Source: Mesorhizobium sp. 113-3-3
Lineage (GTDB): Bacteria; Pseudomonadota; Alphaproteobacteria; Rhizobiales; Rhizobiaceae
Direction of reading: 5' to 3'
Length of the DNA stretch: 64,000 bases
NCBI RefSeq assembly: GCF_016756495.1
Contig: NZ_AP023243.1
Span: 1,302,001 to 1,366,000, forward strand
Shown here: positions 51,514 through 59,508 of the stretch, in pieces
How the letters are laid out: each line of letters begins with the position of its first letter
Numbering within the stretch: position 1 is the stretch's first letter
Translations under genes and position numbers: made by a program
Notes under the pieces: generated by a model
The model's input: only the letters and a program-made list of their open reading frames with translations
Told to the model about the DNA's origin: nothing
Database searches by the model: none

Positions 51514-52266
51514 ATGAACGAGACCGTTGTTGAAATCCGAAGATACTCCGGGGAGATCGAGCGGCATCAGCACGACTACCCCCAAGTGATCCTGCCCATT
51601 TCCGGAGTACTTGAAATCGATCTGGGGCATCATTCAGGACGGGTTTCGGGCAGCACTGGCGCTTTTGTTTCTGCCGGTTGCCAGCACGCGTTCTACGCCA
51701 AGCAGTCCGACTCGTTCGTTGTCCTCGACCTGCCGTCCCGCCCCGGCCTCCCGGCGCTGGATGAAGACATACCCGCATTTTTTGCGATCGGCCGGGAGGT
51801 TCATGGCCTGATCGACTACATGGCGGTGCTGGCGGCATCGCAGGAGCTTTCCGCCTCGCTTCGACGCGCCTGGTCCACATTGCTGCTGGATCGCATCGCT
51901 TCTCCCAGGGATCGTCCGGGTCGCGCAGAGCTTGCTGTCAGAAGAGCCACGGCGTTCATGGAACGAAAGCTTGCCGACCCAATCCGCATTGCCGATATCG
52001 CAGAAGCGGCAGGGATGAGCCCAACCCGTCTGCATGAAGCCTTCATCAGACGGCGCGCGACCACTCCGCACGCGCATTTGGTTGCGATGCGCCTCGATGC
52101 GGCTGAACGGATGCTTGCCGATCCGCGCCTTTCCATCGCGGATATCGCGGTTTTCAGTGGTCACTCTGACCAGAGCGCCTTGACGCGCGCAATGCGGCGG
52201 GAGCGAAACTCAACCCCGGCCGACGTTCGCCGAAATCTGCTCGGAAGAACGGGAGGAAAAGCCTAA
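51514..52266 (+). CDS. AraC family transcriptional regulator
   Basis: 250 residues. N-terminal cupin-like sensor (EIERHQHDYPQVILPISGVLEIDLGHHSG ... FVSAGCQHAFYA) and a C-terminal double HTH (DPIRIADIAEAAGMSPTRLHEAFIRRRATTPHAHLVAMRLDAAERML, SIADIAVFSGHSDQSALTRAMRRERNSTPADVR). The target is unknown; the haloacid-dehalogenase-like gene 80 bp downstream on the same strand may be one. Its codon usage looks less GC-biased than its neighbours. Confidence 0.88.
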   Translation: MNETVVEIRRYSGEIERHQHDYPQVILPISGVLEIDLGHHSGRVSGSTGAFVSAGCQHAFYAKQSDSFVVLDLPSRPGLPALDEDIPAFFAIGREVHGLIDYMAVLAASQELSASLRRAWSTLLLDRIASPRDRPGRAELAVRRATAFMERKLADPIRIADIAEAAGMSPTRLHEAFIRRRATTPHAHLVAMRLDAAERMLADPRLSIADIAVFSGHSDQSALTRAMRRERNSTPADVRRNLLGRTGGKA

Positions 52267-52346
52267 AATCCGGAAAGTTTTGCCGAGATATCGGCCTCGC
52301 GCGGCGCTACGGATGCGAAAATTTAGCGTGTGTGAGGATCACTGAT

Positions 52347-53075
52347 ATGGATTTGGCTCGCTTCAAAGTGCTGACATTCGATGTCTATGGCACGCTGATG
52401 GACTGGGAAACCGGCATTTGGAACGCGCTTCAGCCGCTTTTGAGCCTGGCAAATCGCGAAATCAGCCGAGACGAAGCGTTAGAAACCTATGGCGATATAG
52501 AGACGCGGCAGGAAGCCGAAACGCCTTCCTTACACTACAGAACACTGTTGGCGGCAGTGCACGCAAGACTCGCTCGGCATTGGGGAATTGCCGCCCAGCC
52601 TGATCTGCATGAACGTTTCGGTACGTCGGTGCCCGATTGGCCCGCCTTTCCGGATTCCAGGGAGGCGCTGGCCTATCTGAAACAGCACTTCCGTTTGGTC
52701 GTATTATCCAATGTCGACGGCCAGAGTTTCGCGGCTTCAAACCGCAAGCTCGGTGTGAGCTTCGATGCCGTTTACACGGCGGAAGACATAGGCAGCTACA
52801 AGCCGGATCTGGGCAATTTTCGTTTCCTGTTCGACAGGCTGAAGCAGGATCTGGGCATTCAGCGGGACGAAGTCCTTCATGTGGCTCAGAGTCTGTTTCA
52901 TGATCATGCGCCGGCAGAAAGCATCGGGCTCGCCAGCGTTTGGATTGACCGCAGGTTTGGGATGGAGGGGCCAGGTGCAACGAAGCGTCCTCTTGCCCAG
53001 CCGAAGGTCGGAGGTCATTTTCCAACCTTGGCAGAATTTGCCGCTATGCATCGCGCAGCGAATGAGAAGCATTGA
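52347..53075 (+). CDS. Haloacid dehalogenase type II-like HAD hydrolase
   Basis: 242 residues of the HAD superfamily. Motif I is FDVYGTLMDWE (nucleophile Asp; the DxYGTL form typifies 2-haloacid dehalogenases), motif II VVLSNVDGQS and motif III with Lys in DIGSYKPDLGNF; motif IV lies around SLFHDHAPAESIGLASVWIDR. The ATG at 52347 has GAGG 9 bases upstream; a GTG at 52332 is an alternative. The substrate may be a haloacid or a phosphate ester. Codon usage is similar to the AraC gene before it, so both could have been acquired together. Confidence 0.85.
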   Translation: MDLARFKVLTFDVYGTLMDWETGIWNALQPLLSLANREISRDEALETYGDIETRQEAETPSLHYRTLLAAVHARLARHWGIAAQPDLHERFGTSVPDWPAFPDSREALAYLKQHFRLVVLSNVDGQSFAASNRKLGVSFDAVYTAEDIGSYKPDLGNFRFLFDRLKQDLGIQRDEVLHVAQSLFHDHAPAESIGLASVWIDRRFGMEGPGATKRPLAQPKVGGHFPTLAEFAAMHRAANEKH

Positions 53076-53291
53076 TCCCGTTCGGCAGATACAGGTGACG
53101 AGATGTGACGGTCCGCGCCGTCTTCGGGCGAGACCAAATGCGGCATTTGCCGCATCGGCCGTCTGATGGCATTTTCTGCGTTTGCGTTGCGCACGGACCC
53201 AAATGTCCGCTACGCTACGGTTCTCAAAACGCCATCACATGACTCGCCAAAACGAATTTCGAAACAGTCTCGGGCAACGGGGCAGCCGGCC

Positions 53292-53732
53292 ATGAACGAA
53301 CTCGACTTCGGTGGCCGCCGTGCCTCGGAGTTCCGTCATCGCGGCTTCTGGGCGCTGTTCGCCGAGCGGCATCCGGAAGAGAGAGCCCGGCTGGCGCGGC
53401 GCGGACCCTGGTTCTGGCAGCGCGGGCTGCCCGACTTCGCTTTGGTCATTTCCATGTATGTCGCGCCGGCGCAGAACCATGTCGGCGTCTTCTTCGGCCG
53501 CAACGAGAAGTTCGGCGCCACGCAAAGCTGGTCGCGGTTGAAGCCGTTCCAGCCGGCGATCGAAGAGAGGCTTAAGCTCAGGCCGGAGCAAAGCTGCGAG
53601 GGGCTCGGCATCAATTCGATGTGGCGGGTCAACTGCTTTGCCGTGGACAATTGGCCTGCCATGACCGACTGGCTGGTGACGGAATGCTCGCGCGTCGAGC
53701 GCGCCGTCGCCGAAGTGCTTGGACAGGGGTAG
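53292..53732 (+). CDS. Uncharacterised protein (possibly DUF4268-like)
   Basis: 146 residues, no signal peptide or membrane segment. Conserved-looking aromatic residues: FRHRGFWALFAERHPEE, GPWFWQRGLPDFALVISMYV, NHVGVFFGRNEKFGA, WPAMTDWLVTECSRVERAV. The C-terminal half is weakly reminiscent of DUF4268-type domains of restriction-linked proteins, but I cannot confirm this. The next gene starts 7 bp downstream. Confidence 0.65.
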   Translation: MNELDFGGRRASEFRHRGFWALFAERHPEERARLARRGPWFWQRGLPDFALVISMYVAPAQNHVGVFFGRNEKFGATQSWSRLKPFQPAIEERLKLRPEQSCEGLGINSMWRVNCFAVDNWPAMTDWLVTECSRVERAVAEVLGQG

Positions 53733-53739
53733 GGCGCCG

Positions 53740-54048
53740 TTGTCCCCGGAAGGCGTCGGATCTTTCTTCCGCTCGCGCTGGCTTGGCCAAGTGCCGATCG
53801 ACCGGCTGTTCTGGCGCGACATGCTGCTGGTCGGGACGGCGATCAGTATTGCCTCGTCCGTGGTCGCTCTGATTCTGCTTGGGCTGAAGATGCCGCTCGG
53901 GCTCGTGCTGGCGGTGCATTTCGCGCCGGTGCCCTACAACATCTTCCTCACCATTGCGGTCTGGCGGACGGCCGAGCAATCGGGCGCCAAAGCCTCGCTT
54001 ATGCTGCTGGGCTCGGCTCTCTGGCTCATCGCCATGGTGGTGGTCTAA
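53740..54048 (+). CDS. Small membrane protein of unknown function
   Basis: About 102 residues, with three hydrophobic helices (DMLLVGTAISIASSVVALILLGL, LGLVLAVHFAPVPYNIFLTIAVW, ASLMLLGSALWLIAMVVV). The start is taken as TTG at 53740 with AGGG-rich sequence before it; a start at 53719 would overlap the previous gene. Probably cotranscribed with it. Confidence 0.6.
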   Translation: MSPEGVGSFFRSRWLGQVPIDRLFWRDMLLVGTAISIASSVVALILLGLKMPLGLVLAVHFAPVPYNIFLTIAVWRTAEQSGAKASLMLLGSALWLIAMVVV

Positions 54049-54062
54049 GCTGGCGTCACGAA

Positions 54063-54086
54063 AAAGGGCGGCCGAAGCCGCCCTTT
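54063..54086. terminator. Bidirectional terminator between convergent genes
   Basis: Stem AAAGGGCGGC / GCCGCCCTTT with a CGAA loop. On the minus strand the T run is extended (CCCTTTTTC), so it best serves msrB. Confidence 0.8.
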
Positions 54087-54109
54087 GCAGAAAACCTACA
54101 GGATGCCGA

Positions 54110-54514
54110 TCAGGCCGCCGGCTCGAATGTCAGCGCCACGCCGTTGATGCAGTAGCGCAGGCCGGTCGGCGGCGGGCCGTCCTCGAAGACGTGGCCGAGA
54201 TGGCTGCCGCAGCGCGAGCAATGGCATTCGGTGCGGACCATGCCATAGCTGCGGTCGACGGTGGTTTCGATCGAGCCGGGAACCGGGTCGTTGAAGCTCG
54301 GCCAGCCGGTGCCGCTCTCGAACTTCAGCTTGGATTCGAACAGCGGCTGGTCGCAGCCGACGCAGGAAAATGTGCCGGCGCGCTTCTCGTAGAGCAAGGC
54401 GCAGCTGCCCGGCCGCTCGGTGCCGTGGTTGCGCATGACCGCGTATTGCTCCGGCGTCAGCCGGGCGCGCCATTCGGCATCGGTGCGGGTGACGGGGTAG
54501 GTGTGGGTGTCCAT
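54110..54514 (-). CDS. msrB: Peptide-methionine (R)-S-oxide reductase
   Basis: 134 residues. Reduces the R epimer of methionine sulfoxide in proteins. Zinc-binding pairs CVGCD and CSRCG are present, along with [14 protein letters not shown] and the catalytic RYCINGVAL (the usual form is RYCxNS, so the last position is changed here). No signal peptide, so cytoplasmic. Downstream of the MBL-fold gene on the same strand, about 100 bp away. Confidence 0.95.
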   Translation of the reverse strand: MDTHTYPVTRTDAEWRARLTPEQYAVMRNHGTERPGSCALLYEKRAGTFSCVGCDQPLFESKLKFESGTGWPSFNDPVPGSIETTVDRSYGMVRTECHCSRCGSHLGHVFEDGPPPTGLRYCINGVALTFEPAA

Positions 54515-54615
54515 TTGATCTCCTCAGCCTTGGCGGCTCGTTCTTCGTTGCAACCTCATATTCGCAACAAATAGGCATTTGTTACAAGGTTTGCCCGCAT
54601 TCTCGCTCGCCATCA

Positions 54616-55413
54616 TCATCCTATCGCCGCGAGATAGCGCGCGACAGAGGTGGCCAGGGCCGTTTTGCCACCGCCGATGATGTTCAGGTCCCACCACGCG
54701 CCGCGGATATCGTCGAAGTCGAACGGTTCCAATGCCGCCGCGATACGGCGCACGGCCGTCGCGTTGAGCGGTATCTGGTTGGGATAGCTGTACATGAAGC
54801 TGACATGGCGGCGCGTCGGCGTCACCTGCACGGTGTCGCCGGTGAGCAGCGCGTTGCCGCCCTGGCGCTGCCAGTGCAGCACCTGGCTGCCGGCAAAATG
54901 GCCGCCGCAGCGGACGAGCGTGAGAGACGGATTGAGGGCCAGCGTCTCGCCTTGCCAGCTGACGATCGAGCGATGCGGTCGCATGATCCATTGGCGGTCG
55001 TCGGCGTGTAGATAGATCGGCACGCCGTCAAACGCGTCACTCCATTCGCCCATCGCCGAATAGAAATGGCAATGCGAGATGGCGATGGCCGCCAGGCCAC
55101 CGCGCCGGGTGATCTCGGCCACGGCCTCGTCACTGACCATCGAGACGCAGTCCCACAGCACATTGCCGTGCGGCGTCTGCACCAGTTGCGCCCGCTGGCC
55201 GATGGCGAAGCGCGGCTCGATGCCGAAGCCGAGCACGCCGGCATCGTCCCGCATCACCAGCCGATGCCCGGCAGCGAGATCCTGCGGTGTAGCCCAGGCT
55301 TGGCCTTCCCAGCGCACATACTGCCGCTCATCCTCACAGACCGGGCAGTGCTGCGGCGGTGTTTCCGTCGCCGCGAACTGGACGCCGCATTGCAGGCAGA
55401 GGAAGCTGGTCAT
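54616..55413 (-). CDS. MBL-fold protein with N-terminal zinc ribbon
   Basis: 265 residues. Residues 6-26 have a zinc-ribbon pattern (CLQC at 6-9, CPVC at 23-26). The rest is a metallo-beta-lactamase-like fold: AIAISHCHFYSAMGEWSD (His114 and His116; the usual following Asp-His is missing), CGGHFAGSQVLHW and LLTGDTVQV. Because the HxHxDH motif is incomplete, metal binding or activity may differ. GGAG lies 6 bases before the ATG at 55413. Seventeen bp after the VWA gene, in the MoxR operon. A much longer open frame upstream is only the other frame of the VWA gene. Confidence 0.78.
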   Translation of the reverse strand: MTSFLCLQCGVQFAATETPPQHCPVCEDERQYVRWEGQAWATPQDLAAGHRLVMRDDAGVLGFGIEPRFAIGQRAQLVQTPHGNVLWDCVSMVSDEAVAEITRRGGLAAIAISHCHFYSAMGEWSDAFDGVPIYLHADDRQWIMRPHRSIVSWQGETLALNPSLTLVRCGGHFAGSQVLHWQRQGGNALLTGDTVQVTPTRRHVSFMYSYPNQIPLNATAVRRIAAALEPFDFDDIRGAWWDLNIIGGGKTALATSVARYLAAIG

Positions 55414-55430
55414 GAAGGCTCCGGAATTGC

Positions 55431-56621
55431 TCAGTGCTTTCTGGAAAGCTGCTTCGTCGCGGCTTCGAGCCCGGCCAGCGTCAGCGGGAACATGCGGCCG
55501 CCGAAGATGTCGCGGATCATCGTGATGGAATGGGTGTAGCCCCAGTTCTTCTCGCTCTCGGGGTTCAGCCATACCGCATTCGGCCATTGCTGCAGCAGGC
55601 GGCCGAGCCAGACGGCGCCGGCCTCCGGATTCCAATGCTCCACCGAGCCGCCGGGGTGGGCGATCTCGTAAGGGCTCATCGAGGCGTCGCCGACGACGAT
55701 CACCTTGTAGTCGGGGCCGTATTTGTGGAGGAGGTCTGATGTCGGGATCACCTCGGCATGGCGGCGGCGGTTGTCCTTCCAGACGCCTTCGTAGAGGCAG
55801 TTGTGGAAGTAGAAATATTCGAGCTGGCGGAATTCGGCACGCGCCGCCGAAAACAGCTCCTCGACACTTTTGATGTGATCGTCCATCGAGCCGCCGACAT
55901 CGAAGAACATCAAAAGCTTCACCGCGTTGCGCCGTTCGGGCCGCGTCTGCACGTCGAGATAGCCGTGCTCGGCGGTGGCGTGGATGGTGCCGGGCAGGTC
56001 GAATTCCTCCTCGGCACCCTCGCGCACCCATCGGCGCAGCCGCTTCAGCGCGATCTTGATGTTGCGCGTGCCAAGCTCGACGGCATCGTCGAAATTGCGG
56101 AACTCGCGCTTGTCCCAGACCTTCACCGCGCGCCGGTTGCGGCTTTCGTGCTGGCCGATGCGCACGCCTTCGGGATTGTAGCCATAGGCGCCGAAGGGCG
56201 AGGTGCCGCCGGTGCCGATCCATTTCGAGCCGCCCTGGTGGCGGCCTTTCTGCTCCTCGAGCCGCTGCTTCAGCGTCTCCATCAGCTTTTCGAAACCGCC
56301 GAGCGCCTCGACCAGCTTTTTCTCTTCCTCGGTCAGGTGCTTTTCGGCGAGCCGGCGGAGCCATTCCTCGGGAATATTGGCGACGTCGACCGCATGCGGC
56401 CCGCCCAGCGCTTCAATGCCCTTGAAGACATGCGCGAACACCTGGTCGAAGCGGTCGATGTGGCGCTCGTCCTTCACCAGGGCAGCACGGGCCAGATAGT
56501 AGAAACCCTCGACGTCGTAGTCGACCAGCCCGGCTTCCAGCCCTTCCAGCAGCGACAGATATTCCCGGAGCGAAACGGGAACGCGCGCGGCCTTCAGTTC
56601 GAGGAAGAAGGGGATGAACAT
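55431..56621 (-). CDS. VWA domain-containing CoxE-like protein
   Basis: 396 residues. The N-terminal helical region (FIPFFLELKAARVPVSLREYLSLLEGLEAGL) is typical of the CoxE/YeaD-type partners of MoxR ATPases. A VWA domain starts near 233, with the MIDAS line LLMFFDVGGSMDDH (Asp241, Ser245; DxGxS instead of DxSxS). Later positions (VIVVGDASMSPYE) complete the site. Known pairs of this type insert or activate metal centres in target enzymes. The partner MoxR gene is two genes upstream. Confidence 0.87.
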   Translation of the reverse strand: MFIPFFLELKAARVPVSLREYLSLLEGLEAGLVDYDVEGFYYLARAALVKDERHIDRFDQVFAHVFKGIEALGGPHAVDVANIPEEWLRRLAEKHLTEEEKKLVEALGGFEKLMETLKQRLEEQKGRHQGGSKWIGTGGTSPFGAYGYNPEGVRIGQHESRNRRAVKVWDKREFRNFDDAVELGTRNIKIALKRLRRWVREGAEEEFDLPGTIHATAEHGYLDVQTRPERRNAVKLLMFFDVGGSMDDHIKSVEELFSAARAEFRQLEYFYFHNCLYEGVWKDNRRRHAEVIPTSDLLHKYGPDYKVIVVGDASMSPYEIAHPGGSVEHWNPEAGAVWLGRLLQQWPNAVWLNPESEKNWGYTHSITMIRDIFGGRMFPLTLAGLEAATKQLSRKH

Positions 56622-56627
56622 TTCTAT

Positions 56628-57074
56628 CTACAGCACATCATACTCGATGAAGCCAGTGCGGCGCGCCACGTGGTCGTAGAGTTTGCGCGCGGTTGTGTTG
56701 GTCTCGTGCGTCATCCAGTAGACATTCTTGACGCCGATTTTTTCCGCCGAGTCTTTCACCGCCTTGATCAGAGCCGCGCCGATGCCCTTGCCGCGCACAT
56801 CCGGGTCGGCGAACAGGTCCTGCAGGTAGCAGTTGTTTTTCTCCGACCAGCCCGAGCGGTGGTAGAGATAGTGGGTAAGACCGACGGCCTTGCCGTCAAG
56901 CGTGGCGATAAACCCCTTCGGCTCGAATTCGGCTTCTGTGAACAGCCGCTTCCAGGTCACGGCATAGACCTCTTCCGGCAGCCTGGTTTCATAGAAGGTG
57001 AGGTAGTCGGTCCACAGGCGCTTCCAGTCGGCGTGGTCGGACTGCGCGAGCGGGCGGACAACAATCTCGGACAT
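56628..57074 (-). CDS. GNAT family N-acetyltransferase
   Basis: 148 residues. Acetyl-CoA motif: LQDLFADPDVRGKGIGAALIKAVKDSAEKIG, with YWMTHETNTTARKLYDHVARRTGFIEYD at the C-terminus, the layout of small-molecule/diamine acetyltransferase-like GNATs. Six bp before the VWA gene and 92 bp after the MoxR gene, so it is embedded in the same operon. Target unknown. Confidence 0.87.
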   Translation of the reverse strand: MSEIVVRPLAQSDHADWKRLWTDYLTFYETRLPEEVYAVTWKRLFTEAEFEPKGFIATLDGKAVGLTHYLYHRSGWSEKNNCYLQDLFADPDVRGKGIGAALIKAVKDSAEKIGVKNVYWMTHETNTTARKLYDHVARRTGFIEYDVL

Positions 57075-57166
57075 TTCATCTCCTCCAAAGGGTTGTGGCC
57101 AAAGCTGCCTTCCTGCCCGGCCGGCGGCAACGGTCCACGGAAGGGGAAAGCGCTATTGCTGCCTGC

Positions 57167-58006
57167 CTATTGCTGCCTTCTGGCCATGAAGGCCAGCCGC
57201 TCGAACAGGTGCACGTCCTGTTCGTTCTTCAGCAGCGCGCCATGCAGTTTGGGCAGGGCGTTCTTCGGGTCGGCGCGCAAATCCTCTGGCGCGATGTCGT
57301 CGGCGACCAGCAGGCGGATCCAGTCGAGCGCCTCGGAGGTCGACGGCTTCTTCTTCAGGCCAGGCACCTCGCGGATCTCGTAGAACTGGGTGAGCGCTGC
57401 CCGTACCAGATTCTGCTTGATGCCGGGATAATGGACGTCGACGATCCTGTGCAGCGTGTCGACGTCGGGAAAGCGGATGTAGTGGAAGAAGCAGCGGCGC
57501 AGGAAGGCGTCCGGCAGTTCCTTTTCGTTGTTGGAGGTGATGATGACGATCGGCCGCACCGCTGCGCGGATGGTCTCGCCGGTCTCGTAGACGAAGAACT
57601 CCATCCGATCGAGTTCCTGCAGCAGGTCGTTGGGGAATTCGATGTCGGCCTTGTCGATCTCGTCGATCAAAAGCACGACCTTCCTGCCCGCCGCGAACGC
57701 CTCCCACAGCTTGCCGCGCTTGATGTAGTTCTTGATGTCGTTGAACCTGGCATCGCCGAGCTGGCTGTCGCGCAGCCGCGAGACGGCGTCATACTCGTAA
57801 AGACCCTGCTGTGCCCGCGTCGTCGATTTGACGTGCCACTCTATGAGGTCGAGGCCGAGTCCTGATGCTACCTGGCGGGCAAGCTCAGTCTTGCCGGTGC
57901 CGGGCTCGCCCTTGACCAGCAGGGGCCGCTCCAGCGCGATCGCCGCGTTGACGGCCACCATCAGATCCTTGTCGGCGACATAAGCCGCCGTGCCTTCGAA
58001 ACGCAT
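57167..58006 (-). CDS. MoxR-type AAA+ ATPase
   Basis: 279 residues. Walker A GEPGTGKTE (Lys39), Walker B VVLLIDEIDKAD (Asp113-Glu114), sensor 1 in IVIITSNNEKELPDAFLRRC with the arginine finger, and a lid domain. This is the MoxR/CoxD-like family, chaperones that act with VWA proteins. The ATG at 58006 follows AAGGAG by 5-6 bases; the frame is open far upstream but without family resemblance. First gene of the MoxR-GNAT-VWA-MBL operon. Confidence 0.92.
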   Translation of the reverse strand: MRFEGTAAYVADKDLMVAVNAAIALERPLLVKGEPGTGKTELARQVASGLGLDLIEWHVKSTTRAQQGLYEYDAVSRLRDSQLGDARFNDIKNYIKRGKLWEAFAAGRKVVLLIDEIDKADIEFPNDLLQELDRMEFFVYETGETIRAAVRPIVIITSNNEKELPDAFLRRCFFHYIRFPDVDTLHRIVDVHYPGIKQNLVRAALTQFYEIREVPGLKKKPSTSEALDWIRLLVADDIAPEDLRADPKNALPKLHGALLKNEQDVHLFERLAFMARRQQ

Positions 58007-58154
58007 TTTTGCTCCTTGGTTCATGCCATGAGCGTAAGGATGCCGGTCAGCCTGTGCAAGGGTGAGCCGGCTGCGACGCGAATGGGCTTGAAACCCAGGG
58101 TCAGAATTATCCGTTGATGCATCAAGGCCGCTTGGCAGGCCGAAGGGCGTCGGC

Positions 58155-58655
58155 ATGAATGAATCAGGCAAGACAGCACTACAGATCGCTGTCGCGGTGC
58201 TGGCGGCCACGCCGGTCCTGGTCGGCATCGAGGGTATCCTGTCCGGGCCGGAATTCCTGCACGCCATCCGTCCATGGCCGGTCGATCTCGACAGCCATTT
58301 CCGCTTCCTGTCGGGGTTTTTCCTGGCCTTCGGCATTGCCTGGTACAGCTGCATTCCCGGCATCGAGACCAAGACCGAGCGGTTCCGGCTGCTTGCCGCC
58401 TGCACGTTCACCGGCGGACTGGCGCGTCTTGTTTCGCTGATTCTGGTTGGCGCACCGTCGGCGGGACACATCGCCGGCCTCTGCATCGAACTGCTGGCGG
58501 TGCCGGCGCTGGTCTGGTGGCAGGGGCGTGTCGCGAATAAAGCCGCCGAGGTGCCCAGCTCACTGGCGCTTAGGCAACCAGCGGCCTATATTGGGGAGGA
58601 CGGTCTGTGCTTCCCGGCAGGAGAACATTTTCCCCGGGGCCTTAACGATCCTTAG
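58155..58655 (+). CDS. DUF4345-type membrane protein whose 3' end overlaps 6S RNA
   Basis: 166 residues. Four hydrophobic helices in the first 128 residues (LQIAVAVLAATPVLVGIEGIL, FRFLSGFFLAFGIAWYSC, LLAACTFTGGLARLVSLILVG, GHIAGLCIELLAVPALVWW) match DUF4345 proteins. The last 40 residues are hydrophilic and unlike the family; the final 19 or so are encoded inside the 6S RNA gene, and the 6S promoter lies within this reading frame. The stop was probably lost or shifted relative to homologues. Confidence 0.75.
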   Translation: MNESGKTALQIAVAVLAATPVLVGIEGILSGPEFLHAIRPWPVDLDSHFRFLSGFFLAFGIAWYSCIPGIETKTERFRLLAACTFTGGLARLVSLILVGAPSAGHIAGLCIELLAVPALVWWQGRVANKAAEVPSSLALRQPAAYIGEDGLCFPAGEHFPRGLNDP

Positions 58656-58755
58656 GGAGCTGTCCCTGGGAAGACCCGTGGGTTTTCTCACACGGCGCCC
58701 ACCTACTTTGTAGGTTCCCGGGATCGCTCTCTCCACCGGTTGTGTGGATCGTCAC
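58598..58755 (+). ncRNA. ssrS: 6S RNA (SsrS)
   Basis: About 158 nt, directly upstream of the fau gene, the conserved place of 6S RNA in proteobacteria. The closing stem pairs GACGGTC (58599-58605) with GATCGTC (58747-58753), then CCGG with CCGG and GGAGA with TCTCC; inside, TCCCTGGGAA pairs with TTCCCGGGA around a terminal arm that includes ACCTACTTTGTAGGT. This long, bulged hairpin mimics an open promoter and would bind RNA polymerase holoenzyme. A TATATT -10 sits at 58587-58592. Ends are estimates. Confidence 0.82.
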
Positions 58756-58850
58756 TTCTTGCAGCGCATCCATGCATTGCGGTGGATAGTGCGGTGGAAA
58801 ACGTCGCTCCCGAAACGCCATCCCGATCCGGGATTTTCTATCGTCCGCGC

Positions 58851-59438
58851 ATGACATCTCTCAAAGACCAGAAAAAACAGCTGCGACTCGAGGCGCTTGG
58901 ACGCCGCGATGCGCTTGATGAATTCTGGCGGGTGGAGGTGGCCCTCGAAATGGCCGAGACGGCGCGCGACCATTTCGCCATCGAGCCCGGCCAGATCGTC
59001 TCCGGCTTCTGGCCGATGCGTTCGGAAGTCGACGTCAGGCCGCTTATGTTCGCCTTGCGCGAACAGGGCGCCAGGCTTTGCCTGCCTGCCATTCTCGACA
59101 AGACCACGATCGTCTTTCGCGAACTGGTGCGCGGCGCGCCGATGGTCGACATGGGCTTCGGCACGGTCGGGCCCCATGAAGAGGCCGAGGTGCTTGATCC
59201 CGAGGTGATGCTGGTGCCGCTCGCCGCCTTCGACGCGCGCGGCCACCGCATCGGCTATGGCGCCGGCTATTACGACCGCGCGATCGCGAAGCTCGTCGAC
59301 AAGGGGCATGCGCCCCGGCTGATCGGCATCGCCTTCGACTGCCAGGAGGTGGCGCAGGTTCCAGACGAGAACCATGACGTGGTCATCCCGGAAATACTGA
59401 CCGAGAGCGGGTTGCGCCGCTTCACGCCAAAATTGTAG
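58851..59438 (+). CDS. fau: 5-formyltetrahydrofolate cyclo-ligase
   Basis: 195 residues. ATP-dependent conversion of 5-formyl-THF to 5,10-methenyl-THF. Family motifs: KKQLRLEALGRRDAL, GFWPMRSEVDVRPL, MLVPLAAFDARGHRIGYGAGYYDRAI. Located directly downstream of 6S RNA and probably cotranscribed with it, as in many proteobacteria. Confidence 0.95.
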   Translation: MTSLKDQKKQLRLEALGRRDALDEFWRVEVALEMAETARDHFAIEPGQIVSGFWPMRSEVDVRPLMFALREQGARLCLPAILDKTTIVFRELVRGAPMVDMGFGTVGPHEEAEVLDPEVMLVPLAAFDARGHRIGYGAGYYDRAIAKLVDKGHAPRLIGIAFDCQEVAQVPDENHDVVIPEILTESGLRRFTPKL

Positions 59439-59446
59439 ATAATGGA

Positions 59447-59508
59447 GGCATGATCTTTTCGCGGATGTCATGCAGCTTTTGCTTCGCTGACTTTCGGTGC
59501 GGGATCAT
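59447..59508. repeat. Degraded palindrome between fau and the ymdB-like gene
   Basis: GGCATGATCTTTTCGC on the left and ACTTTCGGTGCGGGATCAT on the right are imperfect complements, a degraded relative of the GATCATGC/CGAAAAGT palindrome at 45616-45657. It reaches to the start codon of the next gene and supplies its upstream bases. Confidence 0.45.

Noticed and set aside
54616..56364. 582-codon reading of the MBL gene
   Set aside because: The extra N-terminal 317 codons are an alternative frame of the VWA gene on the same strand; the ATG at 55413 has a proper ribosome binding site and a zinc-ribbon start.
57167..58486. 439-codon reading of the MoxR gene
   Set aside because: The upstream 160 codons are low complexity and overlap the DUF4345 gene on the opposite strand; AAGGAG marks the ATG at 58006.
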